Part shown: in pieces, positions 1 to 9,065 of the stretch | Numbering within the stretch: position 1 is the stretch's first letter | How the letters are laid out: every line of letters starts with the position of its first letter | From: Ceratobasidium sp. AG-K | Taxonomy: Eukaryota > Basidiomycota > Agaricomycetes > Cantharellales > Ceratobasidiaceae | Direction: 5' to 3' | DNA: 64,000 nucleotides | NCBI GenBank assembly: GCA_037039685.1 | Contig: JAWNGF010000009.1 | Coordinates: 1,860,001-1,924,000, forward strand | Notes under the pieces: generated by a model | Told to the model about the DNA's origin: nothing | What the model saw: the letters and a program-made list of their open reading frames with translations, nothing else | Database searches by the model: none | Position numbers and translations under genes: made by a program

Positions 1-94
1 CACGCACACTGGAGCTTATCTCGAGAAGATACTACTGGCCAGGACTAAAATCTATGGTGAACAAATACGTGGACTCATGCGAACAATGCCAGAG
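1..94 (+). pseudogene. Outer Gypsy pol fragment: integrase zinc finger
   Basis: In frame, this stretch reads RTLELISRRYYWPGLKSMVN and continues to a CEQC motif, which is the second half of the HHCC zinc-binding domain of a Ty3/Gypsy integrase. The first half is outside the window. The codon following CQ is split by the insertion of the element at 95-7039. The matching region in the copy at 23291-24589 reads RWYYWPGMKQSVNKYVDSCKQCQ, which confirms the family and the frame. Confidence 0.85.
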
Positions 95-509
95 TGTCCC
101 GACTTGGGTCAATTAGGTATATAAAAGGTTAAGGGGTTCGACTTAGACAAGTCTTTGAACCCAAGGAGTGGTGATGAGTGAGAGGATTTAATTGGGCAAG
201 TCCTAGTGGAGAGGAGGTCAAGCCTTGTCGTTAACCGGCTTGACCTCTGGGTTTATATACATGAGGGATCAGTGCCACGTCATCATCTATCAGTGTGGGA
301 AAGCCGAGTACAACCGATGATAAGCGAGATAAGAGACATGACTCGACATTCTGGAAGTTCCGGGAGCATCACCAATATCAAATGAAAAGACAAATACATC
401 ACATGACACAAGTTAAGCGCCAGAGGACAATTGTACCAAAAAAGGAAAGTGTTCGGAAAAAAAGATATAAAATCAGAATAAAATGTCTGAGCTTAGTCAG
501 CTCATGACA
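95..509 (-). repeat. 3' LTR of the nested Gypsy element (415 bp)
   Basis: Same sequence as 6625-7039. In the element's sense it begins TGTCATGAGC and ends GGGACA. It contains a TATATAAA box (forward complement at 252-259) followed 33 nt later by AAGGCTTGACCT, the likely start of the transcript. The short reading frame across the LTR at 295-507 has no recognisable product and is present in both copies only because the LTRs are identical. Confidence 0.95.
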
Positions 510-522
510 TTACCCCCTCCTA
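510..522 (-). other. Polypurine tract of the nested element
   Basis: In the element's sense the bases immediately before the 3' LTR are AGGAGGGGGTAA, directly abutting TGTCATGAGC. This is the expected position and composition of the plus-strand primer. The degenerate element at 22651 has the same tract next to its 3' LTR (23118-23130), and the outer element has a related one, AAGGGGGGAGTAA, before 9066. Confidence 0.85.
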
Positions 523-3500
523 AGGGCCTGGCGCAGTGGGATGGAGTTTGTGAAATTTATCAACTAGTTCAGGAGCGTTCTTGAGATCTTCCTTTGACTG
601 CCAAGAGTTATCTGCATGAGAGTACCCTTTCCACTTAACGTAATAGTGGAGTTGGCGACGGATTTTCTTGGAATTAAGGATCTCTTCAACCTCCCATTCT
701 TCTTCTCCATCTTGTGTGACAATAGGGGGTGGTTGAGCAGGTTCGCGGCCGTGGGGATCAGAGTGGAATTTCTTGAGCAGCATGACATGGAAGACAGGAT
801 GAACTTTCATCGATTTTGGTAACTCCAGTCTAAAAGCGTGAGTCCCTACTTTTTCCAGTACCTTGTAAGGGCCTAAAACTTTGTGAGAGAGTTTTACTGA
901 AGGTCTGTCTGTGGATATGTTTTGATGATTAAGCCAGACTTTATCTCCAGGGTTTATCTCTTCTGGTTCTTTGGCTCCTTTATCAAAGTAGTGTTTGTAG
1001 GACTGATTTGCTAGGATGAGGGCGGCTTTGACTTCGTCGTATCCTTTCAGCAGGAATTCCGCATGGGCATCAGCTGCAGGAACAGTATAGTCTGATTCTT
1101 CCCCGATGTTCATTCTAGGGTTAAAACCCTGGCAGATTTGGAAAGGGGTTTTGCCAGTGGATGCTTGGATTCCATTGTTGTACGCAAATTCTGCCATAGG
1201 GAGCAGGGCCACCCAGTCGTTTTGCCTATGGTTGACAAATGCCCTGATAAAGATTTCAACCACTTGGTTTGCTCGTTCTGACTGTCCGTCTGTCCTTGGA
1301 TGGTACGCTGTGCTGAAGGTAGGTTTTACGTCTAACCGTTTGTATAGATGCCTAATGAACTTTGAGTTGAAAGTGGATCCTCTATCCAAGACTGTTGCCT
1401 TTGGAGTGCCGTGAAGTTTCCAAATGTTTGCGACAAAAATATTGGCTATGTCTACTGCTGTGGCCGTTGATTTGCAAGGGAGATAGTGTGCCATCTTGGA
1501 GAACCGATCTACTACTGTTAAGATTGCGTCATATCCTTCTGATTCTGGGAGCCCTACAATCATGTCATAGGAGATCTCTTCCCAAGGTCTCTCAGGAATA
1601 TGTAGAGGACGCAGTAATCCTGTGGGGAGTTGGTTCGATGGTTTAACTCGAATGCATGTTTCGCAGTGTGACACATAAGAATTGACAAATTTCTTCATGG
1701 TTGGCCAATAGTAAGTTCTGGAAACTAATTCCAATGTTCTTGCTTGTCCCGGATGCCCAGCTGAAATATTGTCATGGCGCGATTCCAATATCAGGTTTCT
1801 GACAGTTTCATCCTTAGGGACAAAGATCTTTCCTTTGAACATTAGGAGTCCTTCTCTGTATTCCCAATCTTTGACTTTTTCTCCGTTTCTCAGCTTATTG
1901 TGGGCTTCCTCTAATCTGGGATCTTCAAGGATTGCTTCTCTGATTAGATCGTTAATTTCCTGGTCAGGGGTGATAGCCGAAATAAAAATGTCTGGTTTGA
2001 GGAGAACTTGGTTCTCTACCCCCCCCAAAGGTTCTAGGTCGTATCGCCTTGAGAGAATGTCTGCTTTTTTGTTTTGGCTTCCTGGTCTGTACAAGATTTG
2101 GAAGTTGAAGTCTACCAAGAAATTCATCCAGCGGATTTGGCGTTGATTCAATTGCTTGGATGATGAGAAGTATTCCAAATTTTTGTGATCTGTTATTACT
2201 TGAACAGCTTTTTCTGTGCCTTGAAGTAGGTGCCGCCATTCTTTGAAAGCTCTAATTATTGCCAATAGTTCTTTGTCAAAAATGTCATAGTTTCGCTCAG
2301 CCGGATTTAGTGATTTAGAAAGAAAAGCTACAGGGTGTAGTTTCCCTTCTTCATCCTTCTGAGATAGAACTGCTCCTGTAGCAAATCCCGACGCGTCTGT
2401 TTCGAGGAAAAATTCCTTATTCTGATCGGGTTGCATCATTACAGGTGCCACTTTAAGAGCTTCTTTTAGCGCATTCATGGCCTCTTGTTCTTTGCTTGTC
2501 CACTGCCACTTTTGATCCTTCTTAAGTAGGTTGTACAGAGGTCTGGCTTTGCCGGCAAAGTCTTGAATGAATCTTCGATAGAAATTGACGAATCCTAGGA
2601 ATTCTTGAACTTGTTTGACGTTTTTGGGAGCTTTCCAGTTCATAGCCGCCGTGACCTTTTCCTGATCCGTTTCGATTCCTTTATTGGAAATGACCAATCC
2701 TACCCAGTCCAGTTTGGTCTGGTGGAATTTGCATTTTTTCAATTTCGCGATCAGCTTGTGTTCCCTTAGTCTTCTTAGCACCTCTTTCACGTGTCCTGGA
2801 TGATCTTCTACTCGTTTGGAAAAAACAAAGATATCATCAATGTATACGAGTACGAAAACCCCCATAATGTCCCTGAATATGGAGTTCATTAGGGACTGGA
2901 AGCTTGATGGGGCGTTCTTGAGACCGAAGGGCATGACTTTCCATTCGTACATGCCGTATTGAGTTTTGAATGCTGTTTTCCATTCATGGCCTGCTGCTAT
3001 TCGGGTTTGATGGAATCCTTGTGCCAAGTCTAGAGTGGTGCCGATGACAAATCCTTCCAGGGCCCTTAACCATTGGTCCAATAGAGGTATTCCGCTCGTG
3101 TTGAATTTGCATAGCGAATTCACATATCTGTAGTCAACGCAAAAGCGTAATTCTGGGTTGTTTGGATCTTCTGGATGTGGTTTTTTGACAAACAGAACCG
3201 GGGAAGCCAAAGGAGACTTAGAAATCTGAATGTGTCCCCTTCGGATTAGGGTTTCTAGTACTTTCTTCATTTCCTTGTCTTCAGCTGGGGACGTTTTGTA
3301 GATAGGGCCGTGCTTTAGTTTAGCTTCTGGTAGGAGATCGAGCGTAATGTCCGTTGGCCTGTGAGGTGGCAGTTCTTCTAACCTGGATTCGTCGAATACA
3401 TCTGCAAACTCTTTGTATTCCTCTGGTAATGTAGTTTCAGCTGCAATTTGGAGTGTAGACGGGACTTCTAGGCAGTTTTCTGAGCAGAAGTTGCTTGTGT

Positions 3501-3918
3501 ATGCAATTGTCCTGTTTTTCCAATTAATTTGTGGGTTATGTTTTTTGAGCCATGACATCCCGAGTACGATAGGGTGTCTTCCAATGTTTGTGACATGACA
3601 TTCTATTTCGCTGGAATGTGTTCCCATGACAAGCCTAAATTTTGTATAGTGGGTGACTTTTCCAGATGAGACTTCCCGTCCGTCTATAACTCGCAGAGTC
3701 TTTGGTTTTTTGTGCTGAAAAAGGGGAAGGTTTGCCTCTTTTGCTAGGGAAGGGTTGATGAAACAGGAGGTTGCACCGCAGTCGAGGAGTGCTTGTCCAG
3801 AGAATCTTTTCGATCTGTTAACTGACTTAGAATCAGGAGCCGTAGCTAGTGGATGAGCGGTGAAATCAAGGTATAATTGGTTTTCATTTGATATTGACAT
3901 GATTTCTAGTTCATCCAT
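520..3918 (-). CDS. pol: Gypsy Pol polyprotein (PR-RT-RH-IN-chromodomain)
   Basis: A 1,132-residue reading frame without breaks. In order: retropepsin with LLDCGATSCF near residue 44; reverse transcriptase with FCVDYR and the catalytic YIDDIFVF near 370; RNase H with ETDASG and TDHKN; integrase with an HHCC zinc finger (ending CETC), then the DDE core with DMIV, LDRGSTF and GQSERAN; and a carboxy-terminal chromodomain with WEVEEIL and YYVKWKGY. The first ATG is 35 nt after the gag stop, but the frame is open upstream into gag as far as 4005, so a Gag-Pol fusion by -1 frameshifting is more likely than separate initiation. Chromodomains usually direct integration to heterochromatin. Confidence 0.96.
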   Translation of the reverse strand: MDELEIMSISNENQLYLDFTAHPLATAPDSKSVNRSKRFSGQALLDCGATSCFINPSLAKEANLPLFQHKKPKTLRVIDGREVSSGKVTHYTKFRLVMGTHSSEIECHVTNIGRHPIVLGMSWLKKHNPQINWKNRTIAYTSNFCSENCLEVPSTLQIAAETTLPEEYKEFADVFDESRLEELPPHRPTDITLDLLPEAKLKHGPIYKTSPAEDKEMKKVLETLIRRGHIQISKSPLASPVLFVKKPHPEDPNNPELRFCVDYRYVNSLCKFNTSGIPLLDQWLRALEGFVIGTTLDLAQGFHQTRIAAGHEWKTAFKTQYGMYEWKVMPFGLKNAPSSFQSLMNSIFRDIMGVFVLVYIDDIFVFSKRVEDHPGHVKEVLRRLREHKLIAKLKKCKFHQTKLDWVGLVISNKGIETDQEKVTAAMNWKAPKNVKQVQEFLGFVNFYRRFIQDFAGKARPLYNLLKKDQKWQWTSKEQEAMNALKEALKVAPVMMQPDQNKEFFLETDASGFATGAVLSQKDEEGKLHPVAFLSKSLNPAERNYDIFDKELLAIIRAFKEWRHLLQGTEKAVQVITDHKNLEYFSSSKQLNQRQIRWMNFLVDFNFQILYRPGSQNKKADILSRRYDLEPLGGVENQVLLKPDIFISAITPDQEINDLIREAILEDPRLEEAHNKLRNGEKVKDWEYREGLLMFKGKIFVPKDETVRNLILESRHDNISAGHPGQARTLELVSRTYYWPTMKKFVNSYVSHCETCIRVKPSNQLPTGLLRPLHIPERPWEEISYDMIVGLPESEGYDAILTVVDRFSKMAHYLPCKSTATAVDIANIFVANIWKLHGTPKATVLDRGSTFNSKFIRHLYKRLDVKPTFSTAYHPRTDGQSERANQVVEIFIRAFVNHRQNDWVALLPMAEFAYNNGIQASTGKTPFQICQGFNPRMNIGEESDYTVPAADAHAEFLLKGYDEVKAALILANQSYKHYFDKGAKEPEEINPGDKVWLNHQNISTDRPSVKLSHKVLGPYKVLEKVGTHAFRLELPKSMKVHPVFHVMLLKKFHSDPHGREPAQPPPIVTQDGEEEWEVEEILNSKKIRRQLHYYVKWKGYSHADNSWQSKEDLKNAPELVDKFHKLHPTAPGP

Positions 3919-3953
3919 ATTACTAGCTAATATATCACCGAGTACTTGGCTCC

Positions 3954-5306
3954 TTAATAAGCCTCGGTGACGTCTTTTCCCGATTCGATGTCTGAAGAGA
4001 TTTCTTCAATCTGAGCTTCAAACCCTGAGGCTGTGTTTTTAGAAGGACAGACTCTTGCTGAGTGTCCCTTGCCACCGCAGGTGAAGCAAATCATTGGTCC
4101 TTTTCCTTTCCCATCCAGATCCATTGCGTTGGGGTCTTTAGCAGGAGTGGACGATTTGGGTGTTTGAACAATTGGAGCGTTGAAGGTACTGGTTCGAGTG
4201 TCTTTTTGAATTGCTCCAAAAGGAACATTTCCTTTTGTCCCATCGTCCCAGGAGATCTGTGGTACTGGGCGGCCCTTGGCGTTTCTGGTAATGTTTGAGA
4301 TTTTGCCGTATTGCACTCCCCCTGTAGGCTTTGACATAAAGACACGGTCGTTTACGTTGAATCTTTGACCTAGTGAGGTGTTTGCAACGCTTGGGGTTGT
4401 CTTGGCAGTGGTTTGTTTGGAGGTACTGGTTTGTGGGCCTTGCGACTTCTTTGGTGCATTAATGGCATTCATTGTAGAGTCAATTTCCAGGGCTCTTTCG
4501 CGAACTTGATTGAATGTTCTTGTTGCTTCATGGGGTTTAAAGTTCTGTGACACCATGGCCATCTTGATTTCATCCTTAAGGCCGTCATAGAAATCATCAC
4601 GAAGTACTCGATCGGTGTATCCAAGTACCGATGAATAAGTGACAAAGTCTCGTAAATAATCTTGGACAGAGTTCTTCTGGATCAACTTCTTGTATAATTG
4701 TCTATATCGGTCGATTTTGTGAACATCGCCGAACCTAGCTTGCATTTCGTTCCAGAATTCATCCATGTCGTGTAGCCAAGTTGTTGCTCCCCTCCTTGCC
4801 GTGTCCACATCAATTCCAGGTTGCATCCATACATAGGCAGGCCCCTTGCAATAGCCCATGATATAAGTGATTTTTTGTTCTGTGGTTGCTTGTGGGGATG
4901 TGTGGTTTATGTACAGAGTACATTGCGACTTAAACTCATCGAACTTATCTACATCTCCAGAGAATTCCTCTGGGGGATGCATCTTGAGTTTGTATCTTGG
5001 GGTGGTTGTTGACGCGGTGGTAGAGGGTGTTGCACCCATGTTTGCAAGTGATTGAGATACCGCATTCATTAATTGGTGAAGGGGTGCAATTTGTGCGGTT
5101 TGATTTTGAATTGCATGAATATCTGCAATGTTATTGTCGATTCCCAATTCTAGGGTAGAGGTGATGCCATTTAAGGCATTAATGTGACCGTTAATTTTTC
5201 GCACTTCGTCTATTAAGGCATTGATTGCCTGTGCAACTACATCGGGTCCAGATGTTGCTGAAATTTGGGTAAATCCCCCTTGACCGGGTGATGGGGCTCT
5301 CGACAT
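3954..5306 (-). CDS. gag: Gypsy Gag polyprotein with CCHC knuckle
   Basis: A 450-residue structural protein starting at an ATG. Residues 1-100 are hydrophilic and helical. A retrotransposon capsid-like region follows (about 105-290, with YKLKMHPPEEFSGDVDKF and DFYDGLKDEIKMAM). Near residue 405 a CFTCGGKGHSARVC knuckle (CX2CX4HX4C) binds nucleic acid. The last 50 nt overlap an open pol frame in -1, with a GGGAAAA heptamer 19-25 nt before the gag stop. Role: particle assembly and RNA packaging. Confidence 0.93.
   Translation of the reverse strand: MSRAPSPGQGGFTQISATSGPDVVAQAINALIDEVRKINGHINALNGITSTLELGIDNNIADIHAIQNQTAQIAPLHQLMNAVSQSLANMGATPSTTASTTTPRYKLKMHPPEEFSGDVDKFDEFKSQCTLYINHTSPQATTEQKITYIMGYCKGPAYVWMQPGIDVDTARRGATTWLHDMDEFWNEMQARFGDVHKIDRYRQLYKKLIQKNSVQDYLRDFVTYSSVLGYTDRVLRDDFYDGLKDEIKMAMVSQNFKPHEATRTFNQVRERALEIDSTMNAINAPKKSQGPQTSTSKQTTAKTTPSVANTSLGQRFNVNDRVFMSKPTGGVQYGKISNITRNAKGRPVPQISWDDGTKGNVPFGAIQKDTRTSTFNAPIVQTPKSSTPAKDPNAMDLDGKGKGPMICFTCGGKGHSARVCPSKNTASGFEAQIEEISSDIESGKDVTEAY
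3975..3981 (-). promoter_or_regulatory. Predicted -1 ribosomal frameshift site GGGAAAA
   Basis: Read on the minus strand, the gag codons are TCG GGA AAA GAC, giving the heptamer G GGA AAA in the X XXY YYZ register required for tandem tRNA slippage. It lies inside the only region where both gag and pol frames are open (3954-4005; pol-frame TGA at 4006-4008, gag TAA at 3954-3956). After a -1 slip the frame runs GGG AAA AGA and reaches the pol ATG without a stop. The downstream stimulatory structure was not established. Confidence 0.7.
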
Positions 5307-5330
5307 ATTGGAGCGGGGAAAAAGGTAGAT

Positions 5331-5582
5331 TTATTGAGATCCAAGGCCGTACAAAATGTTACGAATTCTTCTCCGAACCCTTCTATCTTTAATAATGCGC
5401 AAACTCCTCAAAAATATCAGTTCAAGGTTTTCGTCCTCCAGAAACAACGCGTTGATTACTCCTAGTTTGTCGTACTGTTCGGATATGTAGTTACGATGAA
5501 CGTCTTCAATAAAGAGTGTTAGGGACTCTAGTCTAAGCTGTTCCCTGTGTTGTTCCTGTGTGAGTCGAGGTCTTGGTCCCAC
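5331..5582 (-). CDS. Leader ORF of the nested Gypsy element, second part
   Basis: An 83-residue frame with no ATG at its start, basic at its carboxy end (RRVRRRIRN). It overlaps the end of the preceding coiled-coil ORF (5528-6142) by 55 nt in another frame. It ends 24 nt before the gag ATG. It is probably reached by frameshifting from the upstream ORF, or it represents one ORF split by an indel. I do not recognise a family. Position suggests an accessory or amino-terminal Gag segment. Confidence 0.4.
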   Translation of the reverse strand: MGPRPRLTQEQHREQLRLESLTLFIEDVHRNYISEQYDKLGVINALFLEDENLELIFLRSLRIIKDRRVRRRIRNILYGLGSQ

Positions 5583-6141
5583 TGAAAAGGATTGGGTGCG
5601 ATAGAATTAAGGTGATTTAGAAGGCGGTAATCCTGGTTGATAGGAATACGCACTTCTGCTGCAAGATGACAGTATTTTCCCTTGATTTTGTCTTTAAGGG
5701 TTTCAATAGTGCGCCACTGTCGTTTGTTGTTGTTGATGAGATTTTCAACTTTTCGAGTGTGTTTTTCTTGGATTTTTATAAGTTGGTCGCAGTTTTCGAT
5801 CAAGACACGGGTTTGTTCTTGCAATCGCTTGACTTCGATATTAGTGTCCGCCAAATTTATGCTTTGGACACGATCTTGATTGGCTTGTTGCTTGTTTGTA
5901 TTGTCAAGGTTAATTTCGATGAACTCGAGCCTTGAATGGAGGGATTGATAATCGGCTTCGAGTTGATTGTGGTTTTCGTCGTTTCTGGTACGTTCGACCC
6001 TTAAATCCTCTGCTTGTTCAACTTGATCTTCTTCTAGCACTTCAATTCGACTGTTTAATTCGTCAACTTTGGTGTCTAGATCAAGTACAAAGTCCTTTAG
6101 TCTAAAGACTGCTTCGCAGAGGCTAAAAAATGCGGGGAACA
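5528..6141 (-). CDS. Coiled-coil leader ORF of the nested Gypsy element
   Basis: About 204 residues, strongly heptad-patterned (for example VDELNSRIEVLEEDQVEQ), with no internal methionine. No ATG starts the frame on the genomic sequence. A possible 50-nt intron (6142-6191: GTACGC ... AAAAG, with a CTAAC branch motif inside) would join an A to TG and create an AUG exactly at the junction, giving MFPAFFSLCE. Between the primer-binding site and gag, this is an extra ORF not found in simple two-ORF Gypsy elements; the degenerate element at 22651 instead has its coiled coil within gag. Function unknown. Confidence 0.5.
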
Positions 6142-6610
6142 CTTTTAAGGTTAATTAGTTAGTTACTAATTAGTTCCTTTTTAGTGCGTACTGATGGAAA
6201 CGACAAGTTGATGGGGTTCTTGATGGATGAGAGTGTTAACTTGGGTGGTGCTCCGACCACTTTCCAGTTTTTGCTTGAGAGGATCTGGCTTCCTCGAGAT
6301 GTTGATTTGGATGTGAAGGGTGCTAGACGCTAAGCTTTTGCTTTATATACTCCTTATCTGATCTTATCAGTTATCAACAGCCTTGGGCGGGCGTGATAGC
6401 GACAGTGTATAACAGAGTAAGGATGTATTTAGCTGACTAAAGCCGCTATGACCCGAAAGAGCATAACGATTGGGTTCACTGACAGCGTATAGCGACGTGG
6501 AACTACTGGTCTATATCAAGTATAGCTTTTCGTTCGTTGTACTATGCCCGTTTTCCCGTGTACGTTCTATCTACTTGGTGGAGGAGCAGGGGCTTATGGC
6601 CGATGCTTAG

Positions 6611-6624
6611 AAGGCTTGACCTAA
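6611..6624 (-). promoter_or_regulatory. Self-priming primer-binding site
   Basis: Directly inside the 5' LTR the element-sense sequence is TT followed by AGGTCAAGCCTT (6622 to 6611). It does not start with the TGG expected for a tRNA primer. It is perfectly complementary over 12 nt to AAGGCTTGACCT in the LTR (minus strand 6756 to 6745), which begins 33 nt after the first T of TATATAAA. This matches the Tf1/sushi mechanism, in which the 5' end of the RNA folds back to prime reverse transcription. Confidence 0.75.
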
Positions 6625-7039
6625 TGTCCCGACTTGGGTCAATTAGGTATATAAAAGGTTAAGGGGTTCGACTTAGACAAGTCTTTGAACCCAAGGAGTG
6701 GTGATGAGTGAGAGGATTTAATTGGGCAAGTCCTAGTGGAGAGGAGGTCAAGCCTTGTCGTTAACCGGCTTGACCTCTGGGTTTATATACATGAGGGATC
6801 AGTGCCACGTCATCATCTATCAGTGTGGGAAAGCCGAGTACAACCGATGATAAGCGAGATAAGAGACATGACTCGACATTCTGGAAGTTCCGGGAGCATC
6901 ACCAATATCAAATGAAAAGACAAATACATCACATGACACAAGTTAAGCGCCAGAGGACAATTGTACCAAAAAAGGAAAGTGTTCGGAAAAAAAGATATAA
7001 AATCAGAATAAAATGTCTGAGCTTAGTCAGCTCATGACA
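6625..7039 (-). repeat. 5' LTR and promoter of the nested Gypsy element
   Basis: A 415-bp copy matching 95-509. Element-sense TATATAAA is complementary to 6782-6789. Target duplication CAGAG follows at 7040-7044. The internal region between the primer-binding site and the leader ORF (about 6192-6610) contains another TATATAAA-like string and no ATG-initiated ORF. Confidence 0.95.
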
Positions 7040-8160
7040 CAGAGGGCAAAAGGAACAAGAACTCATGTGCCATTGAAACCACTGGAGATCCCAAAGGGGC
7101 CATGGGGGGAAATTGCATACAACTTCATTACCAAACTTCCTAAGTCACATGGTAGTGACAGCATATTGGTAGTTGTGGACCGATTCTCTCACATGGCACA
7201 TTTCATACCCTGTCAGGAATCAACAATGGCAGAACAATTGGCCAAAATCTTCCTGGAGAATATATTGAAGCTTCACGGTTTTCCACAAAGTACGGTATCA
7301 GACAGGGGAACAATGTTCAACAGCAAATTCCTGAAAGTGCTATACAAGAAAACCAATACCACACCAAGCTTCAGCACAGCATACCATCCCCAAACCAACG
7401 GAATAACGGAACAAATAAACCAGTGGCTGGAAGCCTGGTTACGAACATTTGTAAATCACCAACAGGATAATTGGGCCAGACTTCTACCCATTGCAGAATT
7501 CTGCTACAATAACCAAAGGCATAGCATCACAGGGAAAACTGCTTTCAAAATTGTATACGGCAGGGAACCCCTTTGGAACATTTCAACAAAAGAAACTACC
7601 ACCCCAGAAGCAAACAACAAAGCAAACAGTTGGCAGAAGGTGTGGGACGAAGCCAAAGCAGCCATGGAATGGCATAGAAACAAAACAGAGGAAGGTCAAC
7701 CACCCAAATACATGGAGGGAGATCTAGTTTGGCTACATGGGCAGAACATAAAAATGGATCGATCCAACAAGAAACTTGACAACAAAAAACATGGCCCATT
7801 CAAGGTCAAAAAGGTTGTCTCTAGCCATGCCTTTGAGTTGGATCTTCCAAAGACAATGAAGATACACCCTGTTTTCCATAGCAACCTGCTTAGCCCTTAC
7901 AAGGAGGACGAGAATTTCCAAAGAAACCAACCCTGACCTCCGCCGGTGAAAACAGAAGAAGGGGAGGAAGAATACGAAGTGGAAAAAATTGTGAATTGGA
8001 AAGTGACAAATGAAGGACTTTTCTATAGAGTCAGGTGGAAGGGATACGATTCAAAAGAAGACATGGAACAACGGGCAGAAGATTTTGGACATCTCGGAGG
8101 AATCATAAGGAAGTTCCTGAAAGATTTCCCAGGGGCACCAACACCCTCAAACTACAAACT
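7040..8160 (+). pseudogene. Outer Gypsy pol remainder: integrase and chromodomain
   Basis: Resumes with QRAKGTR after the nested insertion. The integrase core is readable: NFITKLPKSHG and VVVDRFSHMAHF, then VSDRGTMFNS, then AYHPQTNGITEQINQWLE, followed by the GPY-like segment ending HPVFHSNLLSPYK. A TGA at 7934-7936 (NQP*PPPV; the related copy has NQPHPPPI) breaks the frame. Beyond it a chromodomain remnant (EYEVEKIVNWKV and FYRVRWKGYD) continues to about 8160. The aromatic and acidic pattern after the GYD motif is degraded. Not functional as it stands. Confidence 0.88.
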
Positions 8161-8273
8161 GGGGGGTATTAAAGGGAGAGCCCAACACGAAAGCTACTCA
8201 ACTTGCAAAACTTGCTCATTATCCAACTCACTCTACACACTCCACGCCCTAAATCTCTTTTGCTCCTCACAAT

Positions 8274-9020
8274 GCCCGCGGTCACCCGCTCTACCATTAC
8301 CAACAACCTCATCTGCGTCCTCGAAGGACTGGCCTTTCAAACAGCGGGCATCCTTGATGCAGGGGCCGCCCTCTATGTCTTCAAGCGATCCCAGCAAGGT
8401 CCCGGGCGCATGCAATTCCGTGCCTCTGACGACATTCTCCACTCAGACTTGGGAGAATTCCAATGGGTGGGAAAAAAGTGGCTGACCAGATGCAGCTGCA
8501 GCAAAAGGACATCTTTGTGTGCCAAGGATGTGCAGCCTTCCAGGTGTCAGAGGTTGTGCTGTTGTCAAAACACATGCTTAGAGTGGTCAAATGGGGTCAA
8601 GAAGGAGCTTATAGCAGCAAGTGGGTTCCCGGATACAAAGGCCGCCCTCCATCTTTGAGGCCTCGCTGGTGTGACGCCTGGGACAAGAACTTTGAGGCAG
8701 ACCTGGCGGACTGGAGGATGGAGCGGGGACAATATCAAAGGGAGGGATTTGAGTGGAAGGCATTCTGGTGGCAGGAGAAGGAGGCGGATGTGTCGCAATG
8801 GATGGAAGTCGAGCCGGACGTGCAACAATGGTTGAAGGAGCATGTGGAGGAGCAGGAGCGAGTTATGGACTGGACCAACGAGGAGACGTGGGAGAAATGG
8901 GAGGAGCACTGCAACAAACCAGGTAACACCGTGTTCAACCCCATAGATCTGACGGAGGAGAAGGAGGACGAGGTAGACGCCCTGGTAGAGAAGGTCAACA
9001 AGGACTGCTGGGTGCAGTAG
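8274..9020 (+). pseudogene. Third ORF of the outer Gypsy element, frameshifted
   Basis: A frame from MPAVTRSTITNN (8274) breaks near 8470 at a run of six A (WVGKK) and continues in another frame as VADQMQLQQKDI to the stop at 9018-9020. The second part holds four cysteines in a CQGC-type patch, tryptophan-rich helical segments and an acidic tail (NTVFNPIDLTEEKEDE). The same tail occurs just before the 3' LTR of the copy at 22651. It sits where env-like ORFs are found but has no signal peptide or membrane segment, so it is not envelope-like. Function unknown. Confidence 0.5.
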
Positions 9021-9065
9021 CTTAGTCCCCTCAGGTCCCCTTCATGGACCTTAAGGGGGGAGTAA

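Larger units (their letters stand above)
95..7039 (-). mobile_element. Full-length, recently inserted Ty3/Gypsy chromovirus
   Basis: A 6,945-bp LTR retrotransposon on the minus strand. LTRs (95-509 and 6625-7039, 415 bp each) look identical when compared by eye along their full length, start TGTC and end GACA, and are flanked by the 5-bp duplication CAGAG. From the element's 5' end it carries a primer-binding site (6611-6622), a leader with coiled-coil ORFs, gag with a CCHC knuckle, pol (protease, reverse transcriptase, RNase H, integrase, chromodomain) and a polypurine tract (510-522). Gag and pol are uninterrupted and catalytic motifs are present, so the copy may be active. Identical LTRs imply recent insertion. 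Confidence 0.96.

Noticed and set aside
295..507. 70-codon ORF present twice (also 6825-7037)
   Set aside because: It lies wholly in the LTR and is duplicated only because the two LTRs are identical; no protein features.
8274..9020. Retroviral envelope gene
   Set aside because: Position would fit, but there is no signal peptide, transmembrane segment or fusion-like sequence.
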